Origin: Clostridium_S neuense
GTDB taxonomy: Bacteria > Bacillota > Clostridia > Clostridiales > Clostridiaceae
Assembly: GCF_045310695.1 (NCBI RefSeq)
Contig: NZ_JBJIAA010000021.1
Coordinates: 22,527 to 86,526 of the forward strand
Length of the DNA: 64,000 bases
Reading direction: 5' to 3'
Shown: piece after piece, positions 9,252-17,639 of the stretch
How the letters are laid out: every line of letters starts with the position of its first letter
Position numbering within the stretch: the first letter of the stretch is position 1
Program-made: the position numbers and the translations under genes
Notes under the pieces: model-generated
The model's database searches: none
Seen by the model: the letters and a program-made list of their open reading frames with translations, nothing else
What the model was told of the DNA's origin: nothing

Positions 9252-9280
9252 ACATTATATTCCAAAATGGAGGGTTATTT

Positions 9281-10636
9281 ATGAAAGAAAAACTAAGTTT
9301 TAAGCAAAATCTTTTAATAGGGTCTTTGCTGTTTGGATTATTTTTTGGAGCAGGTAATCTAATTTTTCCAGTACAAATGGGGCAGCAAGCTGGAAGCCAT
9401 ACTTTTACAGCGACTATCGGATTTTTAATTACAGGTGTAGGATTGCCTATACTAGGAATTATTGCATCAGCACTTTCAAAAAGTGAAAGCTTATTTGATA
9501 TGGCGAAACCTATTAGCTCACGTTATTCGAAAATATTCACTTGCTTATTGTATTTAACAATTGGTCCACTATTTGCAATTCCACGTACTGCTACAGTTGC
9601 ATTTGAAGTTGGAATTCATCCTTTTATTTCTGATGAGTATTTAAAAATTGGACTTTTTATTTTCTCATTAATATTTTTTATATTTACCATTTATTTTTCA
9701 TTAAGGCCTGGACGAATTTTGGATTGGGTAGGTAAATATCTTACTCCTATTTTTTTAGTACTTTTATCTATCTTACTAATTGCAACTTTTGTAAAGCCAA
9801 TGGGACAAGTAAGTCGCTATGCAGCTCAGGGAAGATATGCTGCTCAGCCATTATTTACAGGCATATTGGATGGATATAATACTATGGACGCTTTAGCATC
9901 TCTAGCTTTTGCAATTATTATTATTTCTAATGTACGAAAGCTCGGCATTAAAGATTCTAATTTAATTGCTTTTGAAACATCCAAATCAAGCTTGATTACT
10001 GTTATTGGTATGACAGTCATTTATGGATCACTTGCTTATATGGGAGCTACAAGTTTAGGTAGTGTAAAACGTGCTGATAATGGAGGAAGTATTTTATCTA
10101 TGGTAAGTAATCACTATTTTGGATTTATTGGAAAGATACTGCTTGCAGCTATTGTAGGGATTGCATGCGTAAAAACAGCAATTGGTTTAATTACCTCCTG
10201 TTCTGAAATGTTTAGTGAAATGTTCCCCAAATCTACTTCTTATAAAAATTATGCCATTGTGTTTACAGTTTGTTCTTTTGCAATCGCTAACTTTGGGCTA
10301 AATGCTATAATTAAGCTATCTTTACCGGTACTTATGTTTTTATATCCATTAGCAATTACTTTAATAATATTGTCCCTATTAACTCCATTCATTCATAGAC
10401 AAAATGATATTTATAAATGGACGACTGTATTAACAGCTATTGCAGCATTTTTTGATTTTTGTAAGGCATTACCTGATCCTTTGGTAAAAAGTGAAGTAGT
10501 AGTGCAGTTTGTTAATTTTGCTCATTTATATTTACCTGGTTTTGATTATGGATTTGGGTGGATAGTACCAGCATTTTGTGGTTTTACTATAGGATTAATT
10601 ATTTGGAGTGTTAGTAGGAAAAAGAAACTTGCATGA
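9281..10636 (+). CDS. brnQ: Branched-chain amino acid:cation symporter BrnQ
   Basis: 451-residue carrier with about 12 hydrophobic segments. The N-terminus KLSFKQNLLIGSLLFGLFFGAGNLIFP and 'GPLFAIPRTATVAFEVGI' are hallmark sequences of the LIVCS family (BrnQ/BraB), which import Leu, Ile and Val with Na+ or H+. The start is the ATG at 9281 after GGAGGG. It lies 29 bp after the Fe-ADH gene, so both belong to the T-box-controlled transcript. This supports branched-chain amino acid limitation as the signal. Confidence 0.92.
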   Translation: MKEKLSFKQNLLIGSLLFGLFFGAGNLIFPVQMGQQAGSHTFTATIGFLITGVGLPILGIIASALSKSESLFDMAKPISSRYSKIFTCLLYLTIGPLFAIPRTATVAFEVGIHPFISDEYLKIGLFIFSLIFFIFTIYFSLRPGRILDWVGKYLTPIFLVLLSILLIATFVKPMGQVSRYAAQGRYAAQPLFTGILDGYNTMDALASLAFAIIIISNVRKLGIKDSNLIAFETSKSSLITVIGMTVIYGSLAYMGATSLGSVKRADNGGSILSMVSNHYFGFIGKILLAAIVGIACVKTAIGLITSCSEMFSEMFPKSTSYKNYAIVFTVCSFAIANFGLNAIIKLSLPVLMFLYPLAITLIILSLLTPFIHRQNDIYKWTTVLTAIAAFFDFCKALPDPLVKSEVVVQFVNFAHLYLPGFDYGFGWIVPAFCGFTIGLIIWSVSRKKKLA

Positions 10637-10669
10637 GCCTTGGGCAAATATATAGCTTACTAATACAAG

Positions 10670-10986
10670 TTAAAGAAGGATAATGGAAACACTTTTTAAA
10701 GCCTTAGCTACTTCTGCTTCCTTCTTTTTACTCTCACAAATATTCTTCTGCTCTTTAATTTTTTCACGCTTTACTACAGTTTTTTTAGGAGACTGAAGTT
10801 TTAAATCCTCCTTTGCTTTTTTATAATAATTACCAGCATAGTTTTTAAAAGTTTCTATAGAATCTATATCAAGGTGATTGGTAGGTTCATCAAGTAAAAG
10901 TATATCTGGATCATCAATTAAAAGCTTTCCTAAAAGAACTGTAGTTTTTTCACCGCCACTTAATAAACTAAAATCCTTCAGTAAAT
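10670..10986 (-). pseudogene. Remnant of an ABC-F ATPase (C-terminal half only)
   Basis: A continuous 105-codon frame without a start encodes LSGGEKTTVLLGKLL, then the Walker B and the ABC-F signature DPDILLLDEPTNHLDIDS, then a lysine-rich coiled-coil linker (KKTVVKREKIKEQKN). The first ATPase domain, the C-terminal domain and all upstream sequence are missing. ABC-F proteins act on the ribosome (antibiotic protection or translation factors). The fragment cannot be functional. It lies at the edge of the T7SS island with other debris. Confidence 0.7.
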
Positions 10987-11090
10987 CTCATCATTATTCA
11001 TTATACCATTCTCCTTATTTTATCTAAAAAAAGGCTGTTATAATAACTTCTACAGGATAATTTTTCTGTTTTTTCAATCATCATTTTTAC

Positions 11091-11857
11091 CTACATTTTT
11101 TTCCTTTGACCACTTAATACAGCTTTATGAATCTTCTCAGAGCCTATTATCTGAACATTTGCTAAATCAGAATTTCCTGTCTTCTCTTCTTTACTTGTAC
11201 CTAAAATATGTTTATTAAAATACTTTTCACCATACCATTCAATTTGACTTTTGCCCTCCCACTGACGATATTCTTCGGCATATTTACGTTTGTAATAGCC
11301 TTGAACTTGATACGGAAATTCGATACATATTTCCACTGCTATAAAAGCCAGATTAATAAAAAACCACATTCCAACCATCTCAAACAATTCAACTATTTCA
11401 TTATGTAGAAAAATAAATATCGCTTCTACACAATACATACTTAGAATTCCCGACGCCGTCAAAATTTTCAAATCCATTGTAACAAACATCAAATTAAACT
11501 CAAGTGCCAACCAAAGTAAATAATTGTTTGCATTGACATGCGTCCAAAATAGTCGATCACATTTTATTCGTATGAAGTGTGTATAGATCCAAAATAAAAT
11601 AAATGCTAGAAAACATAGCCAAAATAGCCAAGCGGGTAAAAAATTTATGTCCGCCTTGGGAATTGGACTGTCAGATCCTTCAATTGTTAAACTCCCCGTG
11701 AAGCGATATATCCCATATAACATTAAAATACAAATACAAGCAATGATGAAAAGCAAAACAGGTCTTTTCACATCCTGATTTTGCCACTTTAACACAGGAT
11801 CATCTTCAAGTTTAAACTTTCTTCAAATGTTGCAGTAAAAATCTTAGGCTTTTTCAT
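11091..11857 (-). pseudogene. Decayed third copy of the T7SS-linked multi-spanning membrane protein
   Basis: Clearly homologous to the proteins at 16660-17634 and 15436-16317: same start context (MKKPKIFTATFEESL in DNA upstream of 11810), same VPKADINFLPAWLFWLCF-type segments and the same C-terminal QIEWYGEKYFNKHILGTSKE. Compared with them a base is missing near 11812 (TTCAAG instead of TTCAAAG/TTCAAAA), which breaks the frame after the first residues. About 58 residues around the second membrane block (the RQMDSIQRTLF to VFAHIEDIG stretch) are deleted in frame. A shortened product could start at an internal site, but decay is more likely. Confidence 0.65.
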
Positions 11858-11923
11858 AAAAATCACCATCCAAAATTCTATATTGAGGCTGCACGGCTTT
11901 ATTAAGCACGGAATCATGTAAAT

Positions 11924-12325
11924 TTACTTCAGATATTTTTTTGCGTATTCTTTGTAATTTGGCTGTTTTATTTTATTCATTGCATACAGCATTTTCCCTT
12001 GGAGATAATTATCAGTCGAATCTGGCTCAATCATTATTGCAATATTTTTATCTTTGTCAGGGAAAACGATAGTATAATTTTTATTATCTTGCTTTATGCC
12101 ATAATAGTTAACCCCATTTTTAGTGCCGACGGCATTTTGTGTATAATCGAAAGTTTTCCCATCTACAGTTACTTTCTTATCTTTAAACACCATTGTAGAA
12201 TTTTCCCCACTACCATCCTGCACTTTCCATGTCCCTTGAATGCTTTTGGAACCGCTGCATCCATCTAAAATTAAAAGTGACAGGACTAGTCCAAGTACCA
12301 ATAAAGTAATTTTATTTGTTTTCAT
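11924..12325 (-). CDS. Small secreted lipoprotein of unknown function
   Basis: 133 residues: a lysine-containing start (MKTNKI), a hydrophobic signal segment and a lipobox ending LILDGC (Cys at about residue 23), so it should be lipid-anchored outside the membrane. The mature part begins SIQGTWKVQDG and is rich in beta-strand-like hydrophilic stretches, a pattern seen in small lipocalin-like or inhibitor-like lipoproteins. It lies after the esaA terminator and before the decayed membrane-protein gene. It could be an orphan immunity factor or a T7SS accessory lipoprotein; the family is not recognised. Confidence 0.65.
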   Translation of the reverse strand: MKTNKITLLVLGLVLSLLILDGCSGSKSIQGTWKVQDGSGENSTMVFKDKKVTVDGKTFDYTQNAVGTKNGVNYYGIKQDNKNYTIVFPDKDKNIAIMIEPDSTDNYLQGKMLYAMNKIKQPNYKEYAKKYLK

Positions 12326-12363
12326 TTATCTTCACACTCCTAGGAAATTTTTTAATCATAATT

Positions 12364-12500
12364 AATTTTCTCCTTTATAATTGTTAGATTTTTAATTCTT
12401 TCGTGAACAGTATTCACATCTAAATTACTATCATTATCCTTCCACCTTTCAGTCAAATGAATTAATCTAAGAAGCAAAATTATCTAACTCTTTTTCCGCT
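12364..12500 (-). pseudogene. Short coding remnant upstream of the lipoprotein
   Basis: A minus-strand frame reads RLIHLTERWKDNDSNLDVNT and on to a stop near 12350; just upstream another frame reads EKELDNFAS before a stop. No start is present. It looks like the C-terminal end of a lost gene, possibly another effector-module protein. A dyad GTGAA-N5-TTCAC lies near 12403-12417. The rest of the 12325-12571 gap holds the ribosome binding site of the lipoprotein gene. Confidence 0.25.
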
Positions 12501-12570
12501 GCCTGTTACCACAACTTTCTGAAGATTAAGCTGCCTATTATATTTAGCAAATATCATAAATACTGGTTCT

Positions 12571-12604
12571 AAAATAAAAGAATGGGAGTCATTTTCCCAT
12601 CCTC
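12571..12604 (-). terminator. Rho-independent terminator after esaA
   Basis: On the minus strand GGATGGGA - AAATGAC - TCCCATTC forms an 8-bp stem (with G.T closing) followed by TTTTATTTT, starting three bases after the esaA stop codon. It marks the likely end of the T7SS operon. Confidence 0.75.
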
Positions 12605-12606
12605 TG

Positions 12607-15423
12607 TTATTTTTCTTCAATCTTTGGCTTATGCCTTATCCAAGTTTTACCTAAAACACCAATAAGAATCCCTATCACGAAGATAACAATCCAGCGCCAA
12701 TCAAATCCCTGAGGGACACTTAATACTTTTGGTGTAATATCTTTTACCGACAATGGCTTGGCAAAGAAATTAAATATATTATTCGCATTTACACCATTCG
12801 TCCTAGTGTTAGATAAAATGGATGCAAAGTTTTTATAGTAACTTTGACTGTTTTTGAAGTCACCGTTCCCTGTACTTAACAAATTATTCGTATTGTCAAT
12901 GACATTCTTTGCATTATTCTGCGTCTTCGTGACCGTATCCACCATTTGATCAAACTCAGATGCATCACTCTTGATGATTTGCGCACTTGATGCCGTATCC
13001 TTAGCTTGTTTAGCCGTTGAAGTCACCATGCCGGAAATAGTGCTATAAAGTGAATCACCACCTTCTTTATCATACCAAAGTCCAACATCGTCCTGATTAT
13101 ACTCCTCCCAAGGTTTTTCTTGAAGTAATGTGGTATTGTTTGTTGTCCATGCTTTGTATTCTGCATTCAGCGTATCCATTGCTTCATTATACCAAGCCTG
13201 CAAATCACTTGACACTTGACTAAAGTAATTACTCGGCAAATGGTTGCTCAAGGTTGCTTTGTCATTTTGGAGACTTGCAATACTTGAATTCAACATTGTA
13301 ATGGCATCCATAACATTTTTAATATTGGTTTTTCCGTAACTCATGAACTGGCTCACTTCATCATTATTAATTGGATTCGAAATTGGAGTGCCTCCCCTAT
13401 TGCCATACATCTTGAAAATAGATTGTTCGCTTGCTTGTTGAAAGTCAGAAGCCTTAGTATAACCTTGCATATCAGAATAAGTCGCACCTGGTGCTCCATA
13501 AAGGAAAGCAATCAGACTACTTGCAGTATCAATATTATTGAATAAGGTCGATATATAGCCAAACTGATTGCCTCCTAAATATTCAGAAATGGCATTTGCA
13601 GGAATAAGCCCAAAATTCTCAACAGACGAAGTAGTACCACCTGAACCATTATCAAAGCTCGCTGTTACCGTTCCGCTTGTCGCTTGTCCTAAATCTACTT
13701 TATACGTAACAACGTAAGTCATCGGACTAGTCGTAGGAGAAGTCGTGACATTGCCATTACTATCAGTAGTACTTGTTGTTCGATTATCCAAAGTCACAGA
13801 ATTATCTGGATTAACTACTGCACCTGTCCCAGTAGGTTGCGAAGCTATGGAAATCCCTGAGTTAGAAAGTCCATTTGAAGCCTGAAGTCTTAACGTATAT
13901 TCAGTAGCTTTGGGTACGGTAATTGTAATTTGTTTTGTAAAACTTTGATTCTTACCATTTACTGTCGGAGCAGCACTAAAATCTACAGTAGCTGTCTTGA
14001 CCCCAAAGGCTGTCGCATAATTTTTCAGAACACTAAGCTTAGCTTCGTAGGTGTACTTTTGTTGTAGCGTCAAAGAACCATTCTTTACTAGTGCATTTAA
14101 AAGGGTATCGTAGTCTCCCACATTTACTGATAAATTATTCAAGATGTTACTTATGGCTCTAGGATAAGCAGTTCCTGAGATATTATCTTTTTTGTCAAAG
14201 GGAGTCCCAAGCATTTTAGTCATTGCACTTCTCGCATTATCCTCAGTTTCAAGACTAGTAAAATCAGTGTTATCTGGTGCCGGGCTAATATCTTGTCCAA
14301 AGAATTGTAAATACAGGTCTTTTTCAAGATTTAATAGTGCTGCTTCTTTGCCTGTCAAGCTATCAATCTGTGTGCCAATGTCATCATGTACCCCACTAAT
14401 CAAAGTGTTATAACTTGAAATTTGATTTTTCAAGTTTGCATAAACACCTGTCTTGCTTCCAGAAGTATCTGTATCATAAAATTGTTTCATCAATTGCACA
14501 GCCTTGTTATAAGCTACGGTGTACTGGCCATAATAGTAATTACTATCCGAGTTTGCTTGATTTGTAATAGCCTGATTTCCATTTGCAAGATTAATGTCCG
14601 TAATCTTCTTTTGGGTATCAAAATAATTAGTCAGGCTTGGTAACGTTCCGTTGAATGAAGAACTATTTTCGTTTAACATATTAACCACTGAATTGGTAAA
14701 GCTATTTTGTGCTTGAATCCAACTGTCATTTTGAGATTTCAAACCATTCGCAGTGGAAATAACTGAACTATAAGACTCATTGGTTGTTTGAAAAGGTCCA
14801 TACACATTATCATTAAGTGCTGTGAGAATTGTGCCTTGACTCTTGACAACATTACCCATATTCGTTTGGGCATTTGCAACATTCCCTGCCACAGAAGCGT
14901 AATACATCTTGACAATTGAAGTATTGAAATCATAAAGCACATTCCCGATTTTATGCTGCAAGATTTTATTGTTCAGCTCTGAGTTAGAGGCAAGAACTTT
15001 ATAATCCAGCTCTGCTTTTTGAGGATTCAATGCTTGAAGTGTCAAAATATTATGCGTAAAGTTTTGTGGAAGATAAATGACAGCATCAACAGAACCATCG
15101 ACATAGGCTCTGTTTGCAATGGATCGCGGCAGGACTTGCCAATTATACTTATTATCATTGGAGACAAGTTTTACAAAAGTTTTACCAAAGTTATAATTTG
15201 TGCCATTAAACGTATTTGGCTGATCTTCATTAACGAGAGCAATAATCGGCTTTGCGATTTGTGCTTGTTTATGACTATCCCCACTCAGCAAAAACATAAG
15301 ACCAGCCCCACAAATAATCAGAAAAATGATAACACCTGATCCAATCAGACGAAACTTTTTCATTTTCTTATCAAATTCTTCCCAAAGAATCTTAGAGTTT
15401 ATCATCTTTGTTTTTTTTTGCAT
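12607..15423 (-). CDS. esaA: Type VII secretion protein EsaA (YueB family), variant with a single C-terminal membrane helix
   Basis: 938 residues. The N-terminal membrane helix (about residues 26-48) is followed by the typical AKPIIALVNEDQPNTFNG start of the EsaA/YueB/Pip ectodomain, long helical and beta-rich regions (an Ig-like stretch near residues 480-600) and one C-terminal helix (WRWIVIFVIGILIGVLG). EsaA links the T7SSb membrane complex to the cell surface; B. subtilis YueB is also the SPP1 phage receptor. Canonical EsaA/YueB have several C-terminal helices, whereas this one ends after one. It is the last gene of the locus, 12 bp after a putative immunity gene and far from essC. Confidence 0.85.
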   Translation of the reverse strand: MQKKTKMINSKILWEEFDKKMKKFRLIGSGVIIFLIICGAGLMFLLSGDSHKQAQIAKPIIALVNEDQPNTFNGTNYNFGKTFVKLVSNDNKYNWQVLPRSIANRAYVDGSVDAVIYLPQNFTHNILTLQALNPQKAELDYKVLASNSELNNKILQHKIGNVLYDFNTSIVKMYYASVAGNVANAQTNMGNVVKSQGTILTALNDNVYGPFQTTNESYSSVISTANGLKSQNDSWIQAQNSFTNSVVNMLNENSSSFNGTLPSLTNYFDTQKKITDINLANGNQAITNQANSDSNYYYGQYTVAYNKAVQLMKQFYDTDTSGSKTGVYANLKNQISSYNTLISGVHDDIGTQIDSLTGKEAALLNLEKDLYLQFFGQDISPAPDNTDFTSLETEDNARSAMTKMLGTPFDKKDNISGTAYPRAISNILNNLSVNVGDYDTLLNALVKNGSLTLQQKYTYEAKLSVLKNYATAFGVKTATVDFSAAPTVNGKNQSFTKQITITVPKATEYTLRLQASNGLSNSGISIASQPTGTGAVVNPDNSVTLDNRTTSTTDSNGNVTTSPTTSPMTYVVTYKVDLGQATSGTVTASFDNGSGGTTSSVENFGLIPANAISEYLGGNQFGYISTLFNNIDTASSLIAFLYGAPGATYSDMQGYTKASDFQQASEQSIFKMYGNRGGTPISNPINNDEVSQFMSYGKTNIKNVMDAITMLNSSIASLQNDKATLSNHLPSNYFSQVSSDLQAWYNEAMDTLNAEYKAWTTNNTTLLQEKPWEEYNQDDVGLWYDKEGGDSLYSTISGMVTSTAKQAKDTASSAQIIKSDASEFDQMVDTVTKTQNNAKNVIDNTNNLLSTGNGDFKNSQSYYKNFASILSNTRTNGVNANNIFNFFAKPLSVKDITPKVLSVPQGFDWRWIVIFVIGILIGVLGKTWIRHKPKIEEK

Positions 15424-15435
15424 TTCTATTCTCCT

Positions 15436-16317
15436 TTAATTTCTGTTATACACTGCTTTTCCTGTCTTATCTTCTTTACTTGTACCTAAAATATGTTTAT
15501 TAAAATACTTTTCACCATACCATTCAATTTGGCTTTTACCCTCCCTCTTACGATATTCTTCAGTATATTTACGTTTGTAATAGCCTTGAACTAGATATGG
15601 AAATTCGACATATATTTCTATTGCTATAAAAACCAGATTCATGAAAAGCCATATTGCAATTGACTCAATCAATCCACTTGTTCCAGTTCCAATATCTTCA
15701 ATGTGTGCAAAAACTCTTTTCAAAATTATATAACATATGCAAGCGATTCCTCCCCACTTCAAAGCAATGTTAATTATCCTACCTTTTAAAGCATTGTGCC
15801 TAGCTCGAATCTCTTGTGATGAAAATAATGTTCTTTGAATAGAATCCATTTGTCTGCGAAATAATAAAAAAGTCAATAACCCAAATGCACAGTACGTAAT
15901 TATGATTCCCCACGCCGTCAAAATTTTCAAATCCATTGTAACAAACATCAAATTGAACTCAAGTACCATCCAAAGTAAGCAATTATTTGCATTGACATGC
16001 GACCAAAATAGTCGGTTACATTTTATTCGTATGAAGTGTGTATAAATCCAAAATAAAACAAATATTAGAAAACATATCCAAAATGGCCAAGCTGGCAAAA
16101 AATTTATATCCGCCTTGGGAATTGGACTGTCAGATCGTTCAGTTGTTAAACTCCCTGTGAGGCGATATATCCCATATAATATTAAAATACAAATACAAGC
16201 AAGGATGAAAAGCAAAACAGGTCTTTTTACATCCTGATTCTGCCATTTTAACACAGGATCATCTTCAAAATTTAAACTTTCTTCAAATGTTGCAGTAAAA
16301 ATTTTAGGTTTTTTCAT
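15436..16317 (-). CDS. Multi-spanning membrane protein, putative T7SS immunity (copy 2)
   Basis: About 293 residues with a short cytosolic start (MKKPKIFTATFEESLNFEDD) and about five hydrophobic segments, e.g. VLLFILACICILILYGI and PFWICFLIFVLFWIYTHF, ending QIEWYGEKYFNKHILGTSKED. It is a close paralogue of the gene at 16660-17634, but its C-terminus is shorter (TGKAVYNRN) and stops just before esaA. The ATG at 16317 matches the paralogue; a TTG at 16329 is possible. Position after the glycine-zipper LXG toxin and membrane topology suggest protection against a membrane-active toxin. No family name is recognised. Confidence 0.7.
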   Translation of the reverse strand: MKKPKIFTATFEESLNFEDDPVLKWQNQDVKRPVLLFILACICILILYGIYRLTGSLTTERSDSPIPKADINFLPAWPFWICFLIFVLFWIYTHFIRIKCNRLFWSHVNANNCLLWMVLEFNLMFVTMDLKILTAWGIIITYCAFGLLTFLLFRRQMDSIQRTLFSSQEIRARHNALKGRIINIALKWGGIACICYIILKRVFAHIEDIGTGTSGLIESIAIWLFMNLVFIAIEIYVEFPYLVQGYYKRKYTEEYRKREGKSQIEWYGEKYFNKHILGTSKEDKTGKAVYNRN

Positions 16318-16330
16318 AAAAAAGTTCAAA

Positions 16331-16663
16331 TTATTCCACTTCTTTTATATTTATCTTTTCATTTTTTTCTTCATCTAAACTTTTTTTCCAATCAGCGTAA
16401 ATCTCTAAAAATCTAATTTCATCTTCATCAGAATATCCTTCAAAAACAACTTTATCAATATCTTTATGTTGAAAGAAAATAGTTGTTTTTGGATTCATCC
16501 CCATTGGATAAACTGCACCCATATAATCTGCAAATTTATCTTCTCCAGTTTCTTCATCAGTGTACACTGCACCACGACCTACTACCACTAATTTTTGCAT
16601 TCCTTCTTCCAGTAATACAATACTACCTAATGGTAATAATTTATCTGTTTTTTCATTCATCAT
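16331..16663 (-). CDS. DUF4176-family protein (module 2)
   Basis: 110 residues with the family pattern LPLGSIVLLEEG-x-KLVVVGR, YMGAVYPMG, FFQHKDIDKVVFEGYSDEDE. DUF4176 proteins are regularly encoded in Gram-positive T7SS/LXG loci and their function is not established. The start overlaps the previous membrane-protein gene by four bases (ATGA-type coupling) and the next copy begins a few bases after its stop. A longer relative is at 23861-24316 next to essC. Confidence 0.75.
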   Translation of the reverse strand: MMNEKTDKLLPLGSIVLLEEGMQKLVVVGRGAVYTDEETGEDKFADYMGAVYPMGMNPKTTIFFQHKDIDKVVFEGYSDEDEIRFLEIYADWKKSLDEEKNEKINIKEVE

Positions 16664-17634
16664 TTATTTTTACCTCCATTTTCTATCTTTTGATTACTTA
16701 ATACATCTTTATGAATCTTCTCAGAATCTATTATCTTAACATTTGCTAAATCAGATTTTCCTGTCTTATCTTCTTTACTTGTACCTAAAATATGTTTATT
16801 AAAATACTTTTCACCATACCATTCAATTTGACTTTTACCCTCCCTCTTACGATATTCTTCAGTATATTTACGTTTGTAATAGCCTTGAACTAGATATGGA
16901 AATTCGACATATATTTCTAGTGCTATAAAAACCAAGTTAACGAAAAACCACATTGCAACTATCTTTCTGAATCCACTTGTTCCAGTTCCAATATCTCCAA
17001 TGTGTGGAAAAACCCTTTTCAAAATTATATAACATATGCAAGCTATTCCTCCCCACTTCAAAGCAATGTTAATTATCCTACCTTTTAAAGCATTGTGCCT
17101 AGCTCGAATCTCTTGTGATGAAAATAATGTTCTTTGAATGGAGCTCATTTGTCTGTGAAATATTAAAAAAATCAATAACCCAAGTACACAGTATATAATT
17201 AGGATTCCCCACACCGTCAAAATTTTCAAATCCATTGTAACAAACATCAAATTCACTTCAAGTACCAGCCAAAGTGCATAATTATTTGCATTGACATGAG
17301 CCCAAAATATTCGGTCATGTTTTATTCGTATGAAGTGTGTATAAATCCAAAATAAAACGAATATCAGAAAACATAGCCAAAATAGCCAAGCCGGTAAAAA
17401 ATTTATATCTGCCTTAGGAACTGGACTATCAGGTCGTTCAGTTGTTAAACTCCCTGTGAGGCGATGCACGCCATATAATATTAAAATACAAATACAAGCA
17501 GTAATAAAAAACAGAACAGGCCTTTCCTTTTTATTTGGTTTCTCTACATCCTTATTTTGCAATTTTAATAAAGGATCATCTTCAAAGTTTAAGCTTTCTT
17601 CAAATGTTGCAGTAAAAATTTTGGGTTTTCTCAT
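16660..17634 (-). CDS. Multi-spanning membrane protein, putative immunity to the glycine-zipper LXG toxin (copy 1)
   Basis: About 324 residues; starts MRKPKIFTATFEESLNFEDD, then about five membrane segments and a hydrophilic C-terminus (SDLANVKIIDSEKIHKDVL). The ATG at 17634 has GGTGA five bases upstream, inside the end of the LXG gene, so translation is coupled to the toxin. An ATG at 17646 is the alternative. Immediate position after a toxin is where immunity genes of LXG systems lie, and an integral membrane protein is expected if the toxin depolarises membranes. The two relatives at 15436 and 11091 show local duplication. Confidence 0.7.
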   Translation of the reverse strand: MRKPKIFTATFEESLNFEDDPLLKLQNKDVEKPNKKERPVLFFITACICILILYGVHRLTGSLTTERPDSPVPKADINFLPAWLFWLCFLIFVLFWIYTHFIRIKHDRIFWAHVNANNYALWLVLEVNLMFVTMDLKILTVWGILIIYCVLGLLIFLIFHRQMSSIQRTLFSSQEIRARHNALKGRIINIALKWGGIACICYIILKRVFPHIGDIGTGTSGFRKIVAMWFFVNLVFIALEIYVEFPYLVQGYYKRKYTEEYRKREGKSQIEWYGEKYFNKHILGTSKEDKTGKSDLANVKIIDSEKIHKDVLSNQKIENGGKNK

Positions 17635-17639
17635 AAAAA

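Noticed and set aside
9161..9280. 40-residue N-terminal extension of BrnQ
   Set aside because: It lies in another frame within the upstream dehydrogenase gene; the ATG at 9281 has GGAGGG and matches the family start.
11880..11924. Possible terminator after the small lipoprotein gene
   Set aside because: No stem of more than five base pairs with a T-run was found.
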